64,000 nucleotides of DNA from Paramecium octaurelia (GCA_905182995.1 CAJJDP010000163.1:124001-188000), one strand, 5' to 3'. Positions 12,164 to 25,585 are shown, counted from the stretch's first letter. Made by a program: numbers and translations. Notes: generated by a model from the sequence alone, not told the origin.

Positions 12164-13230
12164 ATGAATTACTTATTTTATGGATTCATTGGATATTGGG
12201 CTTTGTCTTTAACCTTTTTTGTTTTCCCATACAAGAAGAAGAATGTTTTTAGGCATTCAAAATATTAAAAATATCGTCAGAGAAAAAGCATCCTCCATAT
12301 TTCACATAGAGGAGGATGTCGTGAAAATTTAGAAAATACTATGTAAGCCTTTTAACATGCCTATGACCTCGGTACAGATTGTTTAGAAATGGACTTGTGC
12401 ATGACAAAAGACAGGAAGGTATGTGTGATAAATAAAGTAGATTGTAGTTTTGCATGACTCCTCATTAGTAAGAATGTGCGGTGTATAAGCACATGTCAAA
12501 GAGTTTAATTATGCTGACTTACCCAAATTCCTTGAAAGAGTCAGATTAGATTTTGCTCCTAATGATTACATTTCAACCTCCACTTGCAAAACTCCTTACC
12601 TACCTTTGTTCGAGGATGTTCTTAAAAAGTTCCCTGATGTTTTACTTAATATCGAAATCAAAACTCCAGATCCAGAAGTTGTTCAGATCGTAAATGAGCT
12701 TATTCTGAAGTATTAAAGACAAGATACAATTATATGGGGAGCCAGATGTATTGCACAATTTATATAATCATAGTTTAAAAGTAAAATGAATTGCTGAAAT
12801 CAATTAATCCTGCAATCCCTAGATTTTTCACCGTTGAAGGAATTTTGAAGGTGTACTTGCTCTATTTGACAGGTCTCCTACCTTTCTTCGATGTCCCAGA
12901 TGATTCAATGTAAGCACCGATGTACACAGACGACTTCTATTAGTGGAAACTTTAAGTTGCAAATTCGACTTCGGAGAAGATTTAGCAAATGTTATTGTAA
13001 TTGAAATTCCAAAATATTAAAGTCATTATTTCATTTGGTTCTTGGGTTTAATATCAAAGCCATTGTTCAATCATTTACACAAAAGAGGTATCTTCGTATA
13101 CTATTGGGTTTTGAATAATGAAAAGGAATATGAGAGGGCTCTTAAGGCTGGCTGTCACGGCATGATGACGGATTGCCCGACTGTTTTGAAATAATATCTG
13201 ATCAAAAATAAGCTCTATGGAAAATAGTGA
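12164..13230 (+). CDS. Glycerophosphodiester phosphodiesterase (GDPD1/3-like)
   Basis: The N-terminus is a membrane anchor (residues about 1-25, GFIGYWALSLTFFVF). The GDPD catalytic start follows: HISHRGGCRENLENTM, then DCLEMDLCMTKD and VVLHDSS. The His-Arg, Glu-x-Asp and His-Asp residues of this Mg- or Ca-dependent TIM-barrel family are all present. The late block YYWVLNNEKEYERA...GCHGMMTDCPT matches the C-terminal part of GDPD1-type lysophospholipase D enzymes. Likely role: hydrolysis of glycerophosphodiesters or lysophospholipids at an internal membrane. Introns: 12419-12440 (22 nt) and about 12750-12775 (26 nt). Between about 13020 and 13065 one more frame change is needed before the final exon; I could not fix its exact intron. 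Stop TGA 13228. Confidence 0.82.
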
Positions 13231-14124
13231 TCTCTATAAATAGAAATTTATATATGTTTCTACAGATTTAATATAAATAATTGTTGAATTCTATTGATGA
13301 CATCTTGAGGATCTTGTGTAACAACAGATTTTGTTGTGAGTTGTTAAAGTGCAATTGAAGTTGGAAATACCATTAAGGAGAGATCCTTTATTATTTTTGG
13401 AAGGGAAATTATATTGCCATTCAACATTCTAGTATGTTTTCAAAAGTAGCCATTTGAGTGATGATTGGGAATTGTGTATCATTATTATGAGTTTATGGAA
13501 AGAGCTATTGAATATAAACAATGAATTAAGGAGATCCTTATTTTAATTCCAGTTCAATTTATAAACTTAATACAAATTGCGTTATTAGTAATTAAATTAA
13601 CTACCAATATTATGGTGTTTTAATGAAGACCAGAAATTTGAATACTTAAATGCATAATAATTTGATCTCATTCCAAGACAAGTCATTTATTGGATGAGAT
13701 CAGTAATTTGATTTAATTTGAAATTATGGATTGAATAATTTACAGAATTGCGTTGTTAGTAAATTCGATAGCCACTATTTTCATATTGTTATATGAATTA
13801 TTAATAGTTGATAACAAATATTGGAAATTTAATAAAATCAACACGTATTATTCCAACTGTTAAATTATTAATTCTTATTAAAAGGATATAATAATTCAAA
13901 AAAATTAAGAAAAAGCAGTATTTAAGTTGAATTTCGAGGTCAATAGGAACAGATTGTGTATGATTCGAGGTCATTGTCATGATGAAATAATTCAAGCGAG
14001 AATCGAAATTGGGAGAGATGCTCAGTGAATAATAATCGATAATCAGTTCATATATAAATGTTGAATTGGAAATGCCAAAAAAAATATATTTTTAATTAAA
14101 ATTACTCGGGTATATAAAGATTTC
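13231..14124. other. Unresolved stretch with a coding-like + strand frame, possible eroded gene
   Basis: On the + strand a frame is open from about 13350 to TGA near 13710. It encodes a Leu/Gln-rich, plausible peptide (LEIPLRRDPLLFLEGKLY and later LPILWCFNEDQKFEYL). I find no convincing start ATG or intron set. A second, similar piece (CQQIRQPLFSYCY) follows after the TGA in the same frame. It could be a gene with introns I failed to place or a decaying relic. Nothing recognisable is on the minus strand. Confidence 0.3.
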
Positions 14125-14493
14125 ATGAAGCCAACTTATGTTTATTCAAATCCAGTGCTGAGTCTTCTGAGCTCAAGTTCGACCTAGAGTAGTCCCATGA
14201 CGAAAAGTGAATTGAATGATTCGATCGAATACTATATGGACCAAAAAGACTATCAGACAGAGGTGGAGATTGTGAAGTATCTGCACGGTCTTGGAGTGCG
14301 GACAAAAACAGATCCTTTGATAAAAGAATAAGAATATTGGAAAGAAAGAAAACAAAAGAGCTAAATACTGCTTGAGACTATGAGCAACACCCAGGAGAGA
14401 GGAGTATTGAATTCAAGTGTTGGTCGACTATTGAGAAAGAATGTAACCTATATTCCAAGGAATTCAAACAGTCCCTTTTTCTTACTGGATTGA
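14125..14493 (+). CDS. Small hypothetical protein
   Basis: A single-exon frame of 122 aa from ATG 14125 to TGA 14491. It is Ser-rich at the start, with an acidic/aromatic helical middle (IEYYMDQKDYQTEVEIVKYL) and a basic end. The central segment with ELNDSIEYYMDQKDY and LHGLGV looks folded, but I do not recognise a family. It converges on the guanylyl cyclase gene; the stops are 91 bp apart. Confidence 0.6.
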
Positions 14494-14584
14494 TTTATGA
14501 TTCTCCTTTTTATCTAATAACAAACAATATCTCTCCCTATATAACTATAAAGCTGAATTCAATAAACCACAATTAATTAGTTAA

Positions 14585-17500
14585 TCATTAATAAACAAAG
14601 TAACCCGACGTGCTTCTCTCGATAGATTCAAATTCGATAGATTGCTTAAACTCGAATCTGAAAAGATCAGGGAACTCTTTTTCAATAATATCCTTGGTTT
14701 CTTGAGACACTTAGACAAACCCTTTGGCTCCCTTGGATTCCATCTTGTTGGCAATCAACACATCAGGCCCATAGATATCATACCTCACCAACTCCGTTCC
14801 AAGAACACCCCCAATGATGGAACCCTAATAATGTTAAATAGATATCAAAATACAGTATGGACTCCGATTCTCATGTCTAAGGTAGGATGGTTGATGTGGG
14901 CTCTGACTCTTCTGATTGCATCGATCATTGCGAACCCCATTCTGACAACGTTGACTGCTTCTTAGGATGGATTCCTCTAGATTCCTTTGCCATAGTCTAC
15001 CATGCCCATTACAACATAACAGTCTCCAATTGTATAGAGTTTGAAGACGTTGTGCAAAAGACAATTTTTATCAAATTCAGTAAATAGGTTTCTCAACATA
15101 TTCACTACTTATTCAGGTTGTACACTGCTTGAATACTCTGTAAAACCAGCAATATCAGCAAATAGCAAGGTTACTTCGTCAGCCTATTCTCTTAATACTC
15201 GTTTTTCCTCGTTTGGCCTGAAAAACTCTTCAAGGACCTGTTGGATAGATATAAATTAATTATACATTTTTTGGCAATAAATAATTCAATAAAAATTGGT
15301 ACTTGATTGATTTTTCAATTAATTATTTGTTGACATTATATGAATTGACATTCTTCAAAAACATGAATAATTGAATACAAAAGGCGAATATCGAAATTAT
15401 GACACAATAGTAGAATCTACTCCATGGCCAGTCATTCACTACGATAGCAGCAATAGTCACTCCCAAGAAGAGAATCAGATATACTAACTTATGTTGGTGT
15501 CGAAGAATTCTATTTAGAAGAACACTTAAACAATATATGATTCCTTTGGCTATCTAGATTTCGTAATGATCAGTAATTAAAAAACAATCCAGAGCGTAAC
15601 TTCCCAGCAACATATACGCTAATATTTAGAAGTAGATCACATTATAAAAGGATTCATACTTATGAATCAGAGTGCACAATAATAAGTGAAGTAGACCCAC
15701 AAACACTCCTGTGATAAGATTGGCCAAGAATATCTATTGATTTAAGCTCACACAAGACACTGAACTTATTAACACACATGATCCTATTGTCAATAGATAT
15801 TGAAGTGCAAATGGTCGATATAATGAGGATAGAAACTCATAAAACTCCAGTGTTACAGTGATATCTTCATTAAAATCTAAATATAATTTCTTAGGATTGA
15901 GAGTCAATAATAAGGTTTAGCCTTGAGCATCTTCGTCAACGCTGTATAGAGCCCTGATTTTATCCTTCTCAACATGGTACTCCATATTTAATTGATAATC
16001 AGAGACATTCAACTCGCACTTTGTCTTCCTCTCTAACAATTATATTAGATCTTGATGTTTTTAGTGTCTGTCATCATATCCTTAAGACTGAACGCCTCCA
16101 ACTATTGATTAGGAGGCGTAATTTTTAGAGGATCCTCCACCTTAGTTTAAGGCAAATTATACTATAGATTATTATTAGAAACCTATTTATTATTGATTTG
16201 ATTTATTGGGACTCTCAACACTTATTTGCTTTGATGTTTTTGTTACATAGTTGTAAATCTCACTCTTTTGTTTTTTGTTAAGAATCAATGGTTGTGGATC
16301 CTCCATCATAGCTATCAGTGGTTGTGCTTCCTTATTAGTAACAGCTCCATTATCGGATATCAAATTTGAATTGTGTTAATCAACATTATAATATTCTTTT
16401 GGATCTCTAAAGGGATGTTTTGGAGGTCGTTGAATCATGATTGTTTGCTTTCTTTATTTCCCTCCTCTCTTGGTATTAACTACATAAGTAGTCAATTTTC
16501 CCTTCCCCTTGGCAACAACATCTCTCTAAACATAAACCAATTCAAATTTATTAGTCTATCTATATGCTTATTCAGAAATGGAAATATCCCAAGGTTCAGC
16601 TGTTGAGCAAATTCTGCTTGCTGTATTGATGGTGTCACCAATCAGACTGAATTATGGTTTGTGATGACCAATGACTCCAGCAATGACATTCCCATAATGA
16701 ATACCGATCTTAATTTAGAATACTTCATTTGACATAACATGTCGTTTCATATCTAATGCTAAAGAGATCACTTTATTGACTGGATTAGATTTCTAACTCA
16801 TATGAATTTTAAGTCCTGCAGCAGCCATATAGGTTTTACCCACAGTCTCAATTTTTTGGACTTCATGTTGTTAGCAAAGTAAATCAAATCTTCTAAATAG
16901 CTTATCCAATATATCAACCACGTTGGATTGTTCGTTCTTTATTAGTTGATCAAAATCAATGATGTCGCAAAACAGCACAGCCACCATACCTTAATCTTCC
17001 TGAATATCATATTGACCAGCTTTGTTGATACGATCCCTGATAAATTGAGGGAGTAGAATAGAGAGGATGTCACTCATTATTTGATTCTCCTTGTTCATAT
17101 TAATCCTGCCTAAAAAGACTTCCAAAAATATGTGAATGATTCTTCTGAATGTTACAACCAAGAGGAACAATGAGGCTAGGCTCATGACGTATTGGTTGAT
17201 CAGAATATAGACATCATCCTCATCAGATTTCTTGATTAAGTAAATGATCACATAAATGGCAGAGAACACGCAACTGATGAGTGGCTATTCTTGATAATGA
17301 TATATATTGACTGATAAACTCAATTGCAACATATTCAGGTTCATCTCTCCTACAGATTAATCTTGATTGAATAGCCAAATGATTATTGAGGAACATCTAA
17401 TAAACAAAATAATGAAGTTGATTTCAAAGAAATACACTTTGTAATAGGGAGACCAACAAAATAATATGAGTAACAATAGCACTCCGAACATCGAAACATA

Positions 17501-20500
17501 AAAGTAATCAGTCCAATAAGTGAAGTTGAAATTATCCATTGTTACTATAATGATCGTATAAATAGCTATCTCATAGAATAAAAACGTAATTGCAACTATT
17601 ATTCTATAAGTCCTAACTATATAGATGAGAGTATCCTCTGTGAACTTATTTTGCAGCAACTAAGATTTGAATCTCAGAGTGACTGAGTTGATTGAGTTTT
17701 CTGTTTCATCTGCAAATGCTCCACTCAACATCTGTTTTATGATTGGGTCCATGTCTTCGTCCCCATGAAAGAGTTTCCTTGCAAAATAAGAGATCTTCTC
17801 TATAGTAGCTCTATGTAATTTGATTTATCTGGCGACATCCCCTGAGATTTTATTATATATTTTGACGATTTCGTCATACTCCTTGCTTGTCTGTATGACT
17901 AGTGGCATAAAGAATGGTCTATTCACATAATTGAGTACCAAATTAACAATTACGTGGATAGCCACGATGAATAGGAATGAAAATAGAGTTTAAATTGATG
18001 CTGCCCATTGATAAATGATGGAAATTGAGTCGAATTACAGAGAAATCAAAGTATATAGTCCAAAGGTCAGTCCAATGTTGAATACAGACTATTTCTGAGT
18101 GATATACTTTCTCTGAACCAACTTTATAGTATCTACAATCAGTAATAATAAAAATAAGCCTGATCCTAACTCAGTAGTGGTCATGGTAAATCCATTGTGA
18201 ATAGATAGATCCGTGTATTCAGTGTATAGATTGATCAGCAATGCTTGTACTAATGGAAATAATGTAATTCGTGTTATGTATTTACCAAATTTATTGTTGT
18301 TTAATTCTATTTAATTATTTTTAAATACAAAATACAAGAACTCACTGTGATTGCAAGGTTCAACCTTCTCACTTATCTCACTTATGATAAAAGTACTTGA
18401 GAGTAGAAAGAATATATTCGAATGAAATTTAAGATAATCTGTGGATATCACATTAAGTTATTTTCGAATCAGTTATGTCACACACACCAAGTAGATTATA
18501 GCAAAACTTCTAAATAACGCAAATATAAGAATTCTCTCAAAATATAAAGCAGATCTTCTAGAATCCAATGCTATCATTCTGTGTATCAATTCAAACTCCT
18601 TAACGTAGACGTCGCTGTTATATAAGGGTTCTATAAAGCCATGATCTTATTTGTGTGTACAGAATTGCGATTCTTAATCCAATTGTTTTATTGAGACCCT
18701 TCCGTGTTGGAGATCTTCGAAGTTATTTTTATCATGTGGAAATATCTACCTTTAGGATTGCATCTAAAATGTAAAATCTGAATGATTAAATAAGTTGATG
18801 TCACTAAAACTATCTCCTATTGATAATATGAATTTATAATTCAACTTTCTATCTCTTAACAATTTAGTCAAAATAGACTTTTATTATGGTGTCATTCGAT
18901 ATCCAATGAAATTTGATGTGAATTGTAATAGAAACTAAAAATGTTTCTTCAAATAGGCATCTCTTAAGATCTATTCCAAAGATTCTCCATTAATAATAAT
19001 CTGAAATTATCGAATATGCAGATTCTTTTATCCACCTGAAATCCATCTAGGACTACAAGTAAATGATCCTTTTTTGTGAATCAAAGTATCTGAATGCCTT
19101 AATTCCTTTTTATTTGAATGGGATCTTAATTAACCACTTAAATTTTATAACTATTGCTTTAATTGCAGGAATAACTCATCTTGTGTTTTCGCTTGGATGT
19201 GAACAACTGTGTCACTTGAGTTAAGCAATTAGACCCTAAATGCTATTGGCAATACCTTCTCATAGTTGTCTCCACTGACCAACCAACATGGGATGCCTAA
19301 TTATTTAATCCCATTTAATGTTGGAGTCACATGTTTATTGACTTTTTCTTGAACTCCTATCACACTTACGAGATCACAATTCCTTTCAAATTCATGCATT
19401 AAAAACTAATACTCATGCATGAATTCAATTTTGTTTGATTGAATATCCAACAATTTATTGGCTTCCTTAATAAAAGTATTCATCTAAGCCTCAGTCATTA
19501 AACTTCTATAAAATAACACTGGTCTGCTACCTTATACTTGTATATCTTTAATCATTAGATCTAGTTTAGCCACTTAATCCTTCTCCAAAGATAAACAACC
19601 TATCATATCCAAACTATCATCTCTTAAATATTGTAAATATTGAGAATCATCATTTTCTAGACTCAACTTATTGCATAATTCCTCCTGTAATCGGATAATG
19701 ATACTGAATTTTCTAGAATTAAATGAGTGCAATGACATAACATCGATTAAATGAGTTTCTTCTCCATCTTAAATGACATATCTGATTTGATTTTCGTTTT
19801 TGCTTCTACATATGAATCTAAAACCGTAATGCTTACACAAATGCAATTATTATTTATCTAACTCTGAACTGTATTCATAAAAGAACGAGTCATCACTTTT
19901 CTAATACAAAGATCTTGTATTCTGACATAACACTAAAGCAAACATCGCTTCAAAATAATGAGGTTTAAATTCATTGTCCTAAATTCTCCTAATCAAAGTG
20001 ATTTCATTACCAGAAAACTCGACTTCTGAAACTATTTCCAAATTCGATGGAATTCTAGGAGCATGAAACTTCTAGCTCCCTCTTTGTAAAGTCAATTATC
20101 TTTTGCTTTCATGTTGACTGTTCACAATCAGACTACTACCTCTTGGCTGAGACTACTTTTGTATTTGTGCTCCCTCTGCACTTTAATCAAATTGACTGCT
20201 TATTTGGGATTCTGGTCTGAACCTTGGAGGCTAAGTCCTATGCAATTCATCATATGGAGGATGATCATCATCTAAGTCTTCCAATTTGAAATTCACCTCC
20301 TCATTATTACACTTGATCATAGGAGAAGATTCAGGTTCTACTTTCTCATCTATTGGTTAGTTTAATTCCTGTCTCATTTTAGTCTATTAAATGGCATTTT
20401 AAAATTCCTTCTCTGCAAATGATCTATATCTTAATTTATAGAGAGAATCGAAAATGAAAATCCATTTGATCTTGAAAGAAGGAGTCGTTAGAGTTCCAGT

Positions 20501-21907
20501 TTTATCAATCAACACATGGTTAATCAAAGATAAATTCGAAATTGGAGAATAATTTATTTGCAAGTACTTTAAATTTTTGTGATAATTATCTTATAGGGGA
20601 TTGTAATCTTGGCGTGAATGCTTAGAGTTTCCCTTTTCCTTTTAGAATTAGTAATTGTTGTACATCATTTATGTAAAGTAGAGTAGATCAATCAAAAAAT
20701 AGAAATACAGAGGCAATAAGTTGGAATATTGGATCAATGGAAATTCTATTAGGTAATTAAGTTCGCCATAATACTCTATTGTGTATTGAATTACACTAAG
20801 CAACACTAAAGAGAGTATGGCTATAAAGAAGTACAAATTTGCTTTCTATTCAAAGTATCCATATTTCTCAACATGTTTAAATGACTTATAACATCTGCAA
20901 TCTAGACCGACAGAGAGAATGACTCCAAACAAGTACAAGTCATTTAAGAGTAACTGTTCTCTGAAGAAGATGTTTTCTTTGTTTATTTCCAAAGGCTTGG
21001 GATCCTTCTTCAATTTTACCATGCCTTTATAATATTGATCTGAGTCAGTTTGATCGTATCTGATAACACCATTCAAAATAGTGCGATAATCAAGTAACTA
21101 AACATTATGTTCTTTGGATATAGTAGTTAAAGGACATGCTCGTTTTCTAACTTCATTGGTATTGCCACTCATTACAGTATTACTAGCCATGCTAGCAGAT
21201 TAACCCATATCTAGAATTAATACATCAGCTGGGCATATTTCATTATTTTTTAAATAAATGATATCTCCAACCTGAAGTTGATCCCATCTCTTCATTGTAA
21301 ATAGAGGAATTCTAGTTTATTTGTCCTATCTTCCTGTGACTGTATCTATACTAACCTTTCTCATACAAATGTCCTTTTGGTAATTATTGTTATTAACCAA
21401 GTTTTCATGTTCAACTATATTTTGATTTATGGATTTCCTTCCTCCTTATTTAATTAATTTTGAGGAAGCCACATTTAATACACTTTTTTTTAAGTCAGCA
21501 AACACAGTGGCTTAACGAGAGTTTGTTATTTCATCACGCTCTCGTTTTTAAATGTCAAAGTACAATTCAATGATCGTATGCATAGTAAATGTTAACAGAA
21601 GTGAAATTAGATAATTATAGTCTAATTATATCATGTTGATGACAAATAAGTACAAATTTAGAAATCGCTTAAAAAATTTAATTATCAAGACGTATAAACA
21701 ATTTGTTAATGTGTATCTACTAGTTTTTACCAAATTAAATTGATTTTCATTTCCTCTGACATTTACACTCTCCCCATTTTCCAAAACAATCTATTGTTAG
21801 AAAATTCATACCTTCTTTGAGTACTGCTAATTCTCATGCAAATGATCATTATTGGTCTAAGGAGCTTCTGATTTGAATATTTAAGACAATCTTCTCAAAA
21901 GACCCAT
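14585..21907 (-). CDS. Guanylyl cyclase fused to a P4-type ATPase-like N-terminal half
   Basis: About 2400 residues. The N-terminal half is laid out like a phospholipid flippase: a first membrane pair (FFKRFLNLYLFVINM), an actuator region, the phosphorylation motif DKTGT (near 20500) and a later membrane bundle. The C-terminal half has two class III cyclase domains, each after its own membrane segments. The first (about 17000-16600) is C2-like, with KIETVGKTYMAA and PQFSLIGDTINTAS. Glu in KIETVG and Ser in QFSLIG replace the Lys/Asp pair that selects ATP, so GTP is the expected substrate. The second (about 15220-14690) is C1-like, with LLFADIAGFTEYS and KLYTIGDCYVVM supplying the metal-binding Asp residues. 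This inverted C2-C1 order with an ATPase half is the known guanylyl cyclase type of Paramecium and Tetrahymena. Introns include 21791-21811 and 15238-15265. The start is the ATG at 21907. Confidence 0.9.
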
Positions 21908-21926
21908 TATAATAATATTAATAAAT

Positions 21927-22369
21927 TCATTTCATATGAATAGTCCTCAATCTTTCCTTGAATTACTTATCAATCTGACTCTTCTCTTATTCCAACTATA
22001 ATAATTGTTGCTGCTCCTTCTCTCTCAATTAATTCTTCCATGAACTCTGCTCAATCTCCAATTAGTCCTCTCATCTACTAAACACTTGATACCTACTTCA
22101 TCTGAAGCTACCTAATCGATCTCTAGAACCTCCCATCCAACTCCTTTGATAAAGCCACCAGTTCTTCAATCGGCAAAGTCAATTGCTTTGATGATTGCAA
22201 ACTTGAATTCTCCTGCTATTGAAATTTAAGAATGTCATCCAACTTAGATGAAACATACTCAACATCTAAATTGATCTCAATCTCTACATTACTGATTTTG
22301 AGCTTGTTTCAATTGTTCATCGATTTGCTCCTGTTATTTAGTGATCTGCTCAATATATAGCTTTTCCAT
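21927..22369 (-). CDS. Small coiled-coil protein, hypothetical
   Basis: Two introns (22 nt, GTAGAG...TTTAG; 25 nt, GTATCA...GAGAG) give 131 aa plus TGA 21927-21929. The whole chain is Gln/Glu/Lys-rich with regular leucines (QITKQQEQIDEQLKQAQ, LREKEQQQLLQLEQEK), so it should form a long coiled coil. No family recognised. Its stop is only 19 bp upstream of the cyclase start codon, so the cyclase promoter must be tiny or lie inside this gene. Confidence 0.6.
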
Positions 22370-22388
22370 AATATAAATAATTATATAT

Positions 22389-23724
22389 TCATAATTTAAT
22401 CCAAATGTCCACCTATTCCAAAACACGAGATAGCTTAACTATTAGGTTGGCAATGCTTTGAGTATCCTTTTTCTCAAAATAGGGATCAATATTCTGAGTC
22501 TGTTTGTAATTGGGAACTGCCTTGTTCAACTCCAGAAACTAGTAGTTCACCAATTACCTATTCGGACTCAGATGATTCAACATCACTGGCAACTGGTGAG
22601 TGTTCCGAGTCTTGATCTTATTGTCCAATAGATGCAGACTCCTATGCTAGAATATGAGGGTCTTTCTGATGGGGTAATTAATGAGACTTTGCCTCTGCCC
22701 ATTCTGAACCAACTGATCCATCTTTTGTATTGCAACCTTGTTGGGAAGAGTGTCGTCATCATTAAATACCAATTCAAATCCTTCTGCATCACTAGAAACA
22801 TTAATTTCATGATATTCTACCAATCCATAATTCTTCTTGCCCTTCCCAATTGATCCCTGTTCCAACTTCCTGATGCCCAACACTCTCAAAGATGAATGAG
22901 GTAACTTAAATTATTTTATTTGGAAATATTACTAAAATGGCTCCATTTACCATTCTCTCATGAAAGGTTGTGGCCTTGTCTACATCTCCCTCTTAGAAGT
23001 AGTACTTCCCCAAATATTCGTATGCTTTCAATTCGTGATTCTTCTTATGTAATTTCCAACTGCACATCAAATATTTGGTAAAGTAAATTTTAGATTGTCG
23101 ATTCCTTAATTTAAAAAAGCAAATCCCCAAGAGTTTGTAAGCCAGCAATTTATACTTTAATAGATGCTCATTATCAGACATCCTCTTTACGATTTTCGCC
23201 AAGATTATGCTAAAGTAGAGCAATTTATAACTGCACACAATCTTAGCCAATTTAAGGTGAATGAATATTTTCAAGTCTATTATCACTTCTTATCATACCT
23301 GGGATCTTGGATTTCAACACTTGATTGCTTATCTCATTGATTATTTTAATCGCCTAATCTCTATCCTTCCGTTCTAAGTATAATTAGTTTAATTGCATGA
23401 GAGCATTTTAGATGATAACTCTATTCTATTGCAACATCTCAGTACTTATGTTACCATAAAAAACACTTACATCAATTATTGTTACTTCTCAGGATTCCTT
23501 ATCTCCTCCTTAATCTTATCTATTTCCTCTTGAAATGCCAATTTTATATTTTGGATCATCAGAGCTTCCTTTATTGCATTCTTCGCTCTCATAGTTTATC
23601 TGCAAGTCATATCCCCTTTGAATCTAGTGTCATTGGTAGACTACAATTGATCTTAACTTGCCTCTGTTTATAAATGTCCAGAGTGTTTTGGTAAGCGTAA
23701 TTGAATTCTTGATTTCACTTTCAT
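22389..23724 (-). CDS. TPR-like helical-repeat protein, hypothetical
   Basis: Three introns (26, 22 and 28 nt) leave 1260 nt, 419 aa plus stop. The middle (about 23260-22990) has paired helices with TPR-like spacing: KYKLLAYKLLGICFFKLRN and ELKAYEYLGKYYFQEGDVDKA. The N-terminal part is basic, with an alpha-helical stretch (ALMIQNIKLAFQEEIDKIKE). The C-terminal 130 residues are polar without a clear domain. TPRs are scaffolds for protein complexes; the partner cannot be guessed. The start is the ATG at 23724 (MKVKSRIQLRLPKHS). Confidence 0.6.
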
Positions 23725-25585
23725 ATTTTGATAAATTAATATAAATTGTAATTAAGTTATATAAATTCATCAATAACATTACTATCAATCTGATTTATTT
23801 TGTAAAATCAAATCACTTGTTGCTATGAAATTCATGGAACCAAAAATTGGATTAATAAAGTAGAAAATCAATAGATAACTTCATAATTCAAATAATAAGG
23901 ATAGACTACCTAGGAACAACTCATTATAATTTCCCTTTATAAGAATAAAATTACCATATCTACTCATAAAGCATTATGGAATAGTCACATCAGTAATAGA
24001 CACAAAGATTCAAATTTGGTTTCAAAAGAATAGAGATTAAATTAAAATTACAAACTTAAATGGATGATAAATAATATTCCTCATTCTTTATTCTAAAGAC
24101 ATAAGAAATTTTCAGAATTTAAAGTATATCATTCAAATTAAATGAATAATTATTGGATAAATTCACTTAATAATAGTGATGTGAACTATTTTGGGAAGTA
24201 GGAAAATATGCTTATTGATTATTATTTCCAAATGAATTTTTGTGATTTTATACTAATTGATAACATATAATTAATGACCAAAATTAAAATTATAAAAAAT
24301 ATATAATATCAACAAATTAAAATTTTGTATTTCATTTTTAGTCTCAACTATTCATAAGAAAATAAAATTATCTAATACCGCTAAACCATACAGTTTTCTA
24401 AAAGTCTCAAATTTCACTTGATTAAAAGTATTTAAAAGTTTGAATCGATCCTAAATCTAAAAATACTCATCTGCTATTTTAAGAACAAAATATTTGGAAT
24501 ATAGTCTGGTTATTTAAATTTATCTTGATTTCACTAATAAGTTAAACTTTTAACATATATTACATCAGGATATGGTCAATGATAAGAAAAGTATGTTTAT
24601 GTAAAATCTAATTATTACTGGAGCATGACATTATATGACTCTGCAGTGAATTCAATTGTTTTATCATATCCTGAAAATAGTAATTGGATTATTTTTTTAC
24701 TAATTTCAAATAATTTTCAATATTTATTTCAAAATAGCTATTTATGTTTCCTTTACATTAGAAATCCACGCTGTACATGAATATATTAAATAGTGTATTC
24801 TATTGATGCAAAATAGGATGATTTTAAATGAACTCAATCAGGAAGTGGATAAAACTCAAAATATTATAATTAAATAAGAAGGCTTATTTAGTTAATTAAC
24901 ATTCCTGAAAAAGTGAAAGGGCAAAGGCGCAACCACTGATAATTAAATTAGAGAGAAGATCAAAATCTGCGAAGGGTATATTGGATCATTAATGCAATAT
25001 ATCAAATTAAAAGAGAGAGTATGATAGAATACTCAATGAATTATTCTATCATTGGGATATAATCACTATTCAATTTCCATTATCTTTAGAAGGCTCATCA
25101 TCCATAACTATCATTGATGAAGATCTTTTAATTTTTCAAATAAGAATTTTTAGTTATAAGTCTGTGAATTTATTTGATTAAGGTTAAAAATGGAATTATA
25201 CTATACAATCTGAATGAGTTGGAATATATTCAGTTTGTCCTAGGATCGTCTATAATAAAATAATCAATAAAATTGAGGGAAGACATTAGCTTTATAGATC
25301 GCTAGGTCAATCAATTTACTCATTAATTAGTATCCCTTGATGGTTGGAGTGTATATTTGAACACAAAAAAATGGCCTTTGGAGAGATTTTTAGCCTTTAA
25401 TGAGATGAGATTAGCCTTTTGATAACCTTGAGATTAATCTTTGATAGAAGCTTGAAGATTTAAAAAATGGATGTGTAAATCAAATATAACTGGTTTTTAT
25501 TAATAGATTGGAGCCAAAAATTTAATCAAGTTATTCAGCCCAACTAATTGAAACTATTAATTATAAATATATATTAATTTTACAA
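23725..25585. other. Gene-poor stretch with short ORF and relic
   Basis: About 1.86 kb of AT-rich DNA without a gene I can defend. It holds an 80-codon + strand ORF at 23825-24067 and a frame interrupted by TGA at 24818-25024 (listed separately). Near 25385-25425 there are two imperfect copies of a gagat...tagccttt motif. The rest has stops in all frames at short spacing. Confidence 0.6.
24818..25024 (+). pseudogene. Probable gene relic with internal TGA
   Basis: From ATG 24818 a + strand frame reads a helical peptide (ILNELNQEVDKTQNIIIKQ), meets TGA at 24914-24916, and continues in the same frame with coding-like sequence (KGKGATTDNQIREKIKICEG) to TGA 25022. A Trp-to-stop change would explain the break. 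No flanking exons were found, so this looks like a remnant. It could also be chance. Confidence 0.3.

Noticed and set aside
25380-25430. Tandem repeat of a gagat...tagccttt unit
   Set aside because: Only two imperfect copies; too little to call a repeat element.
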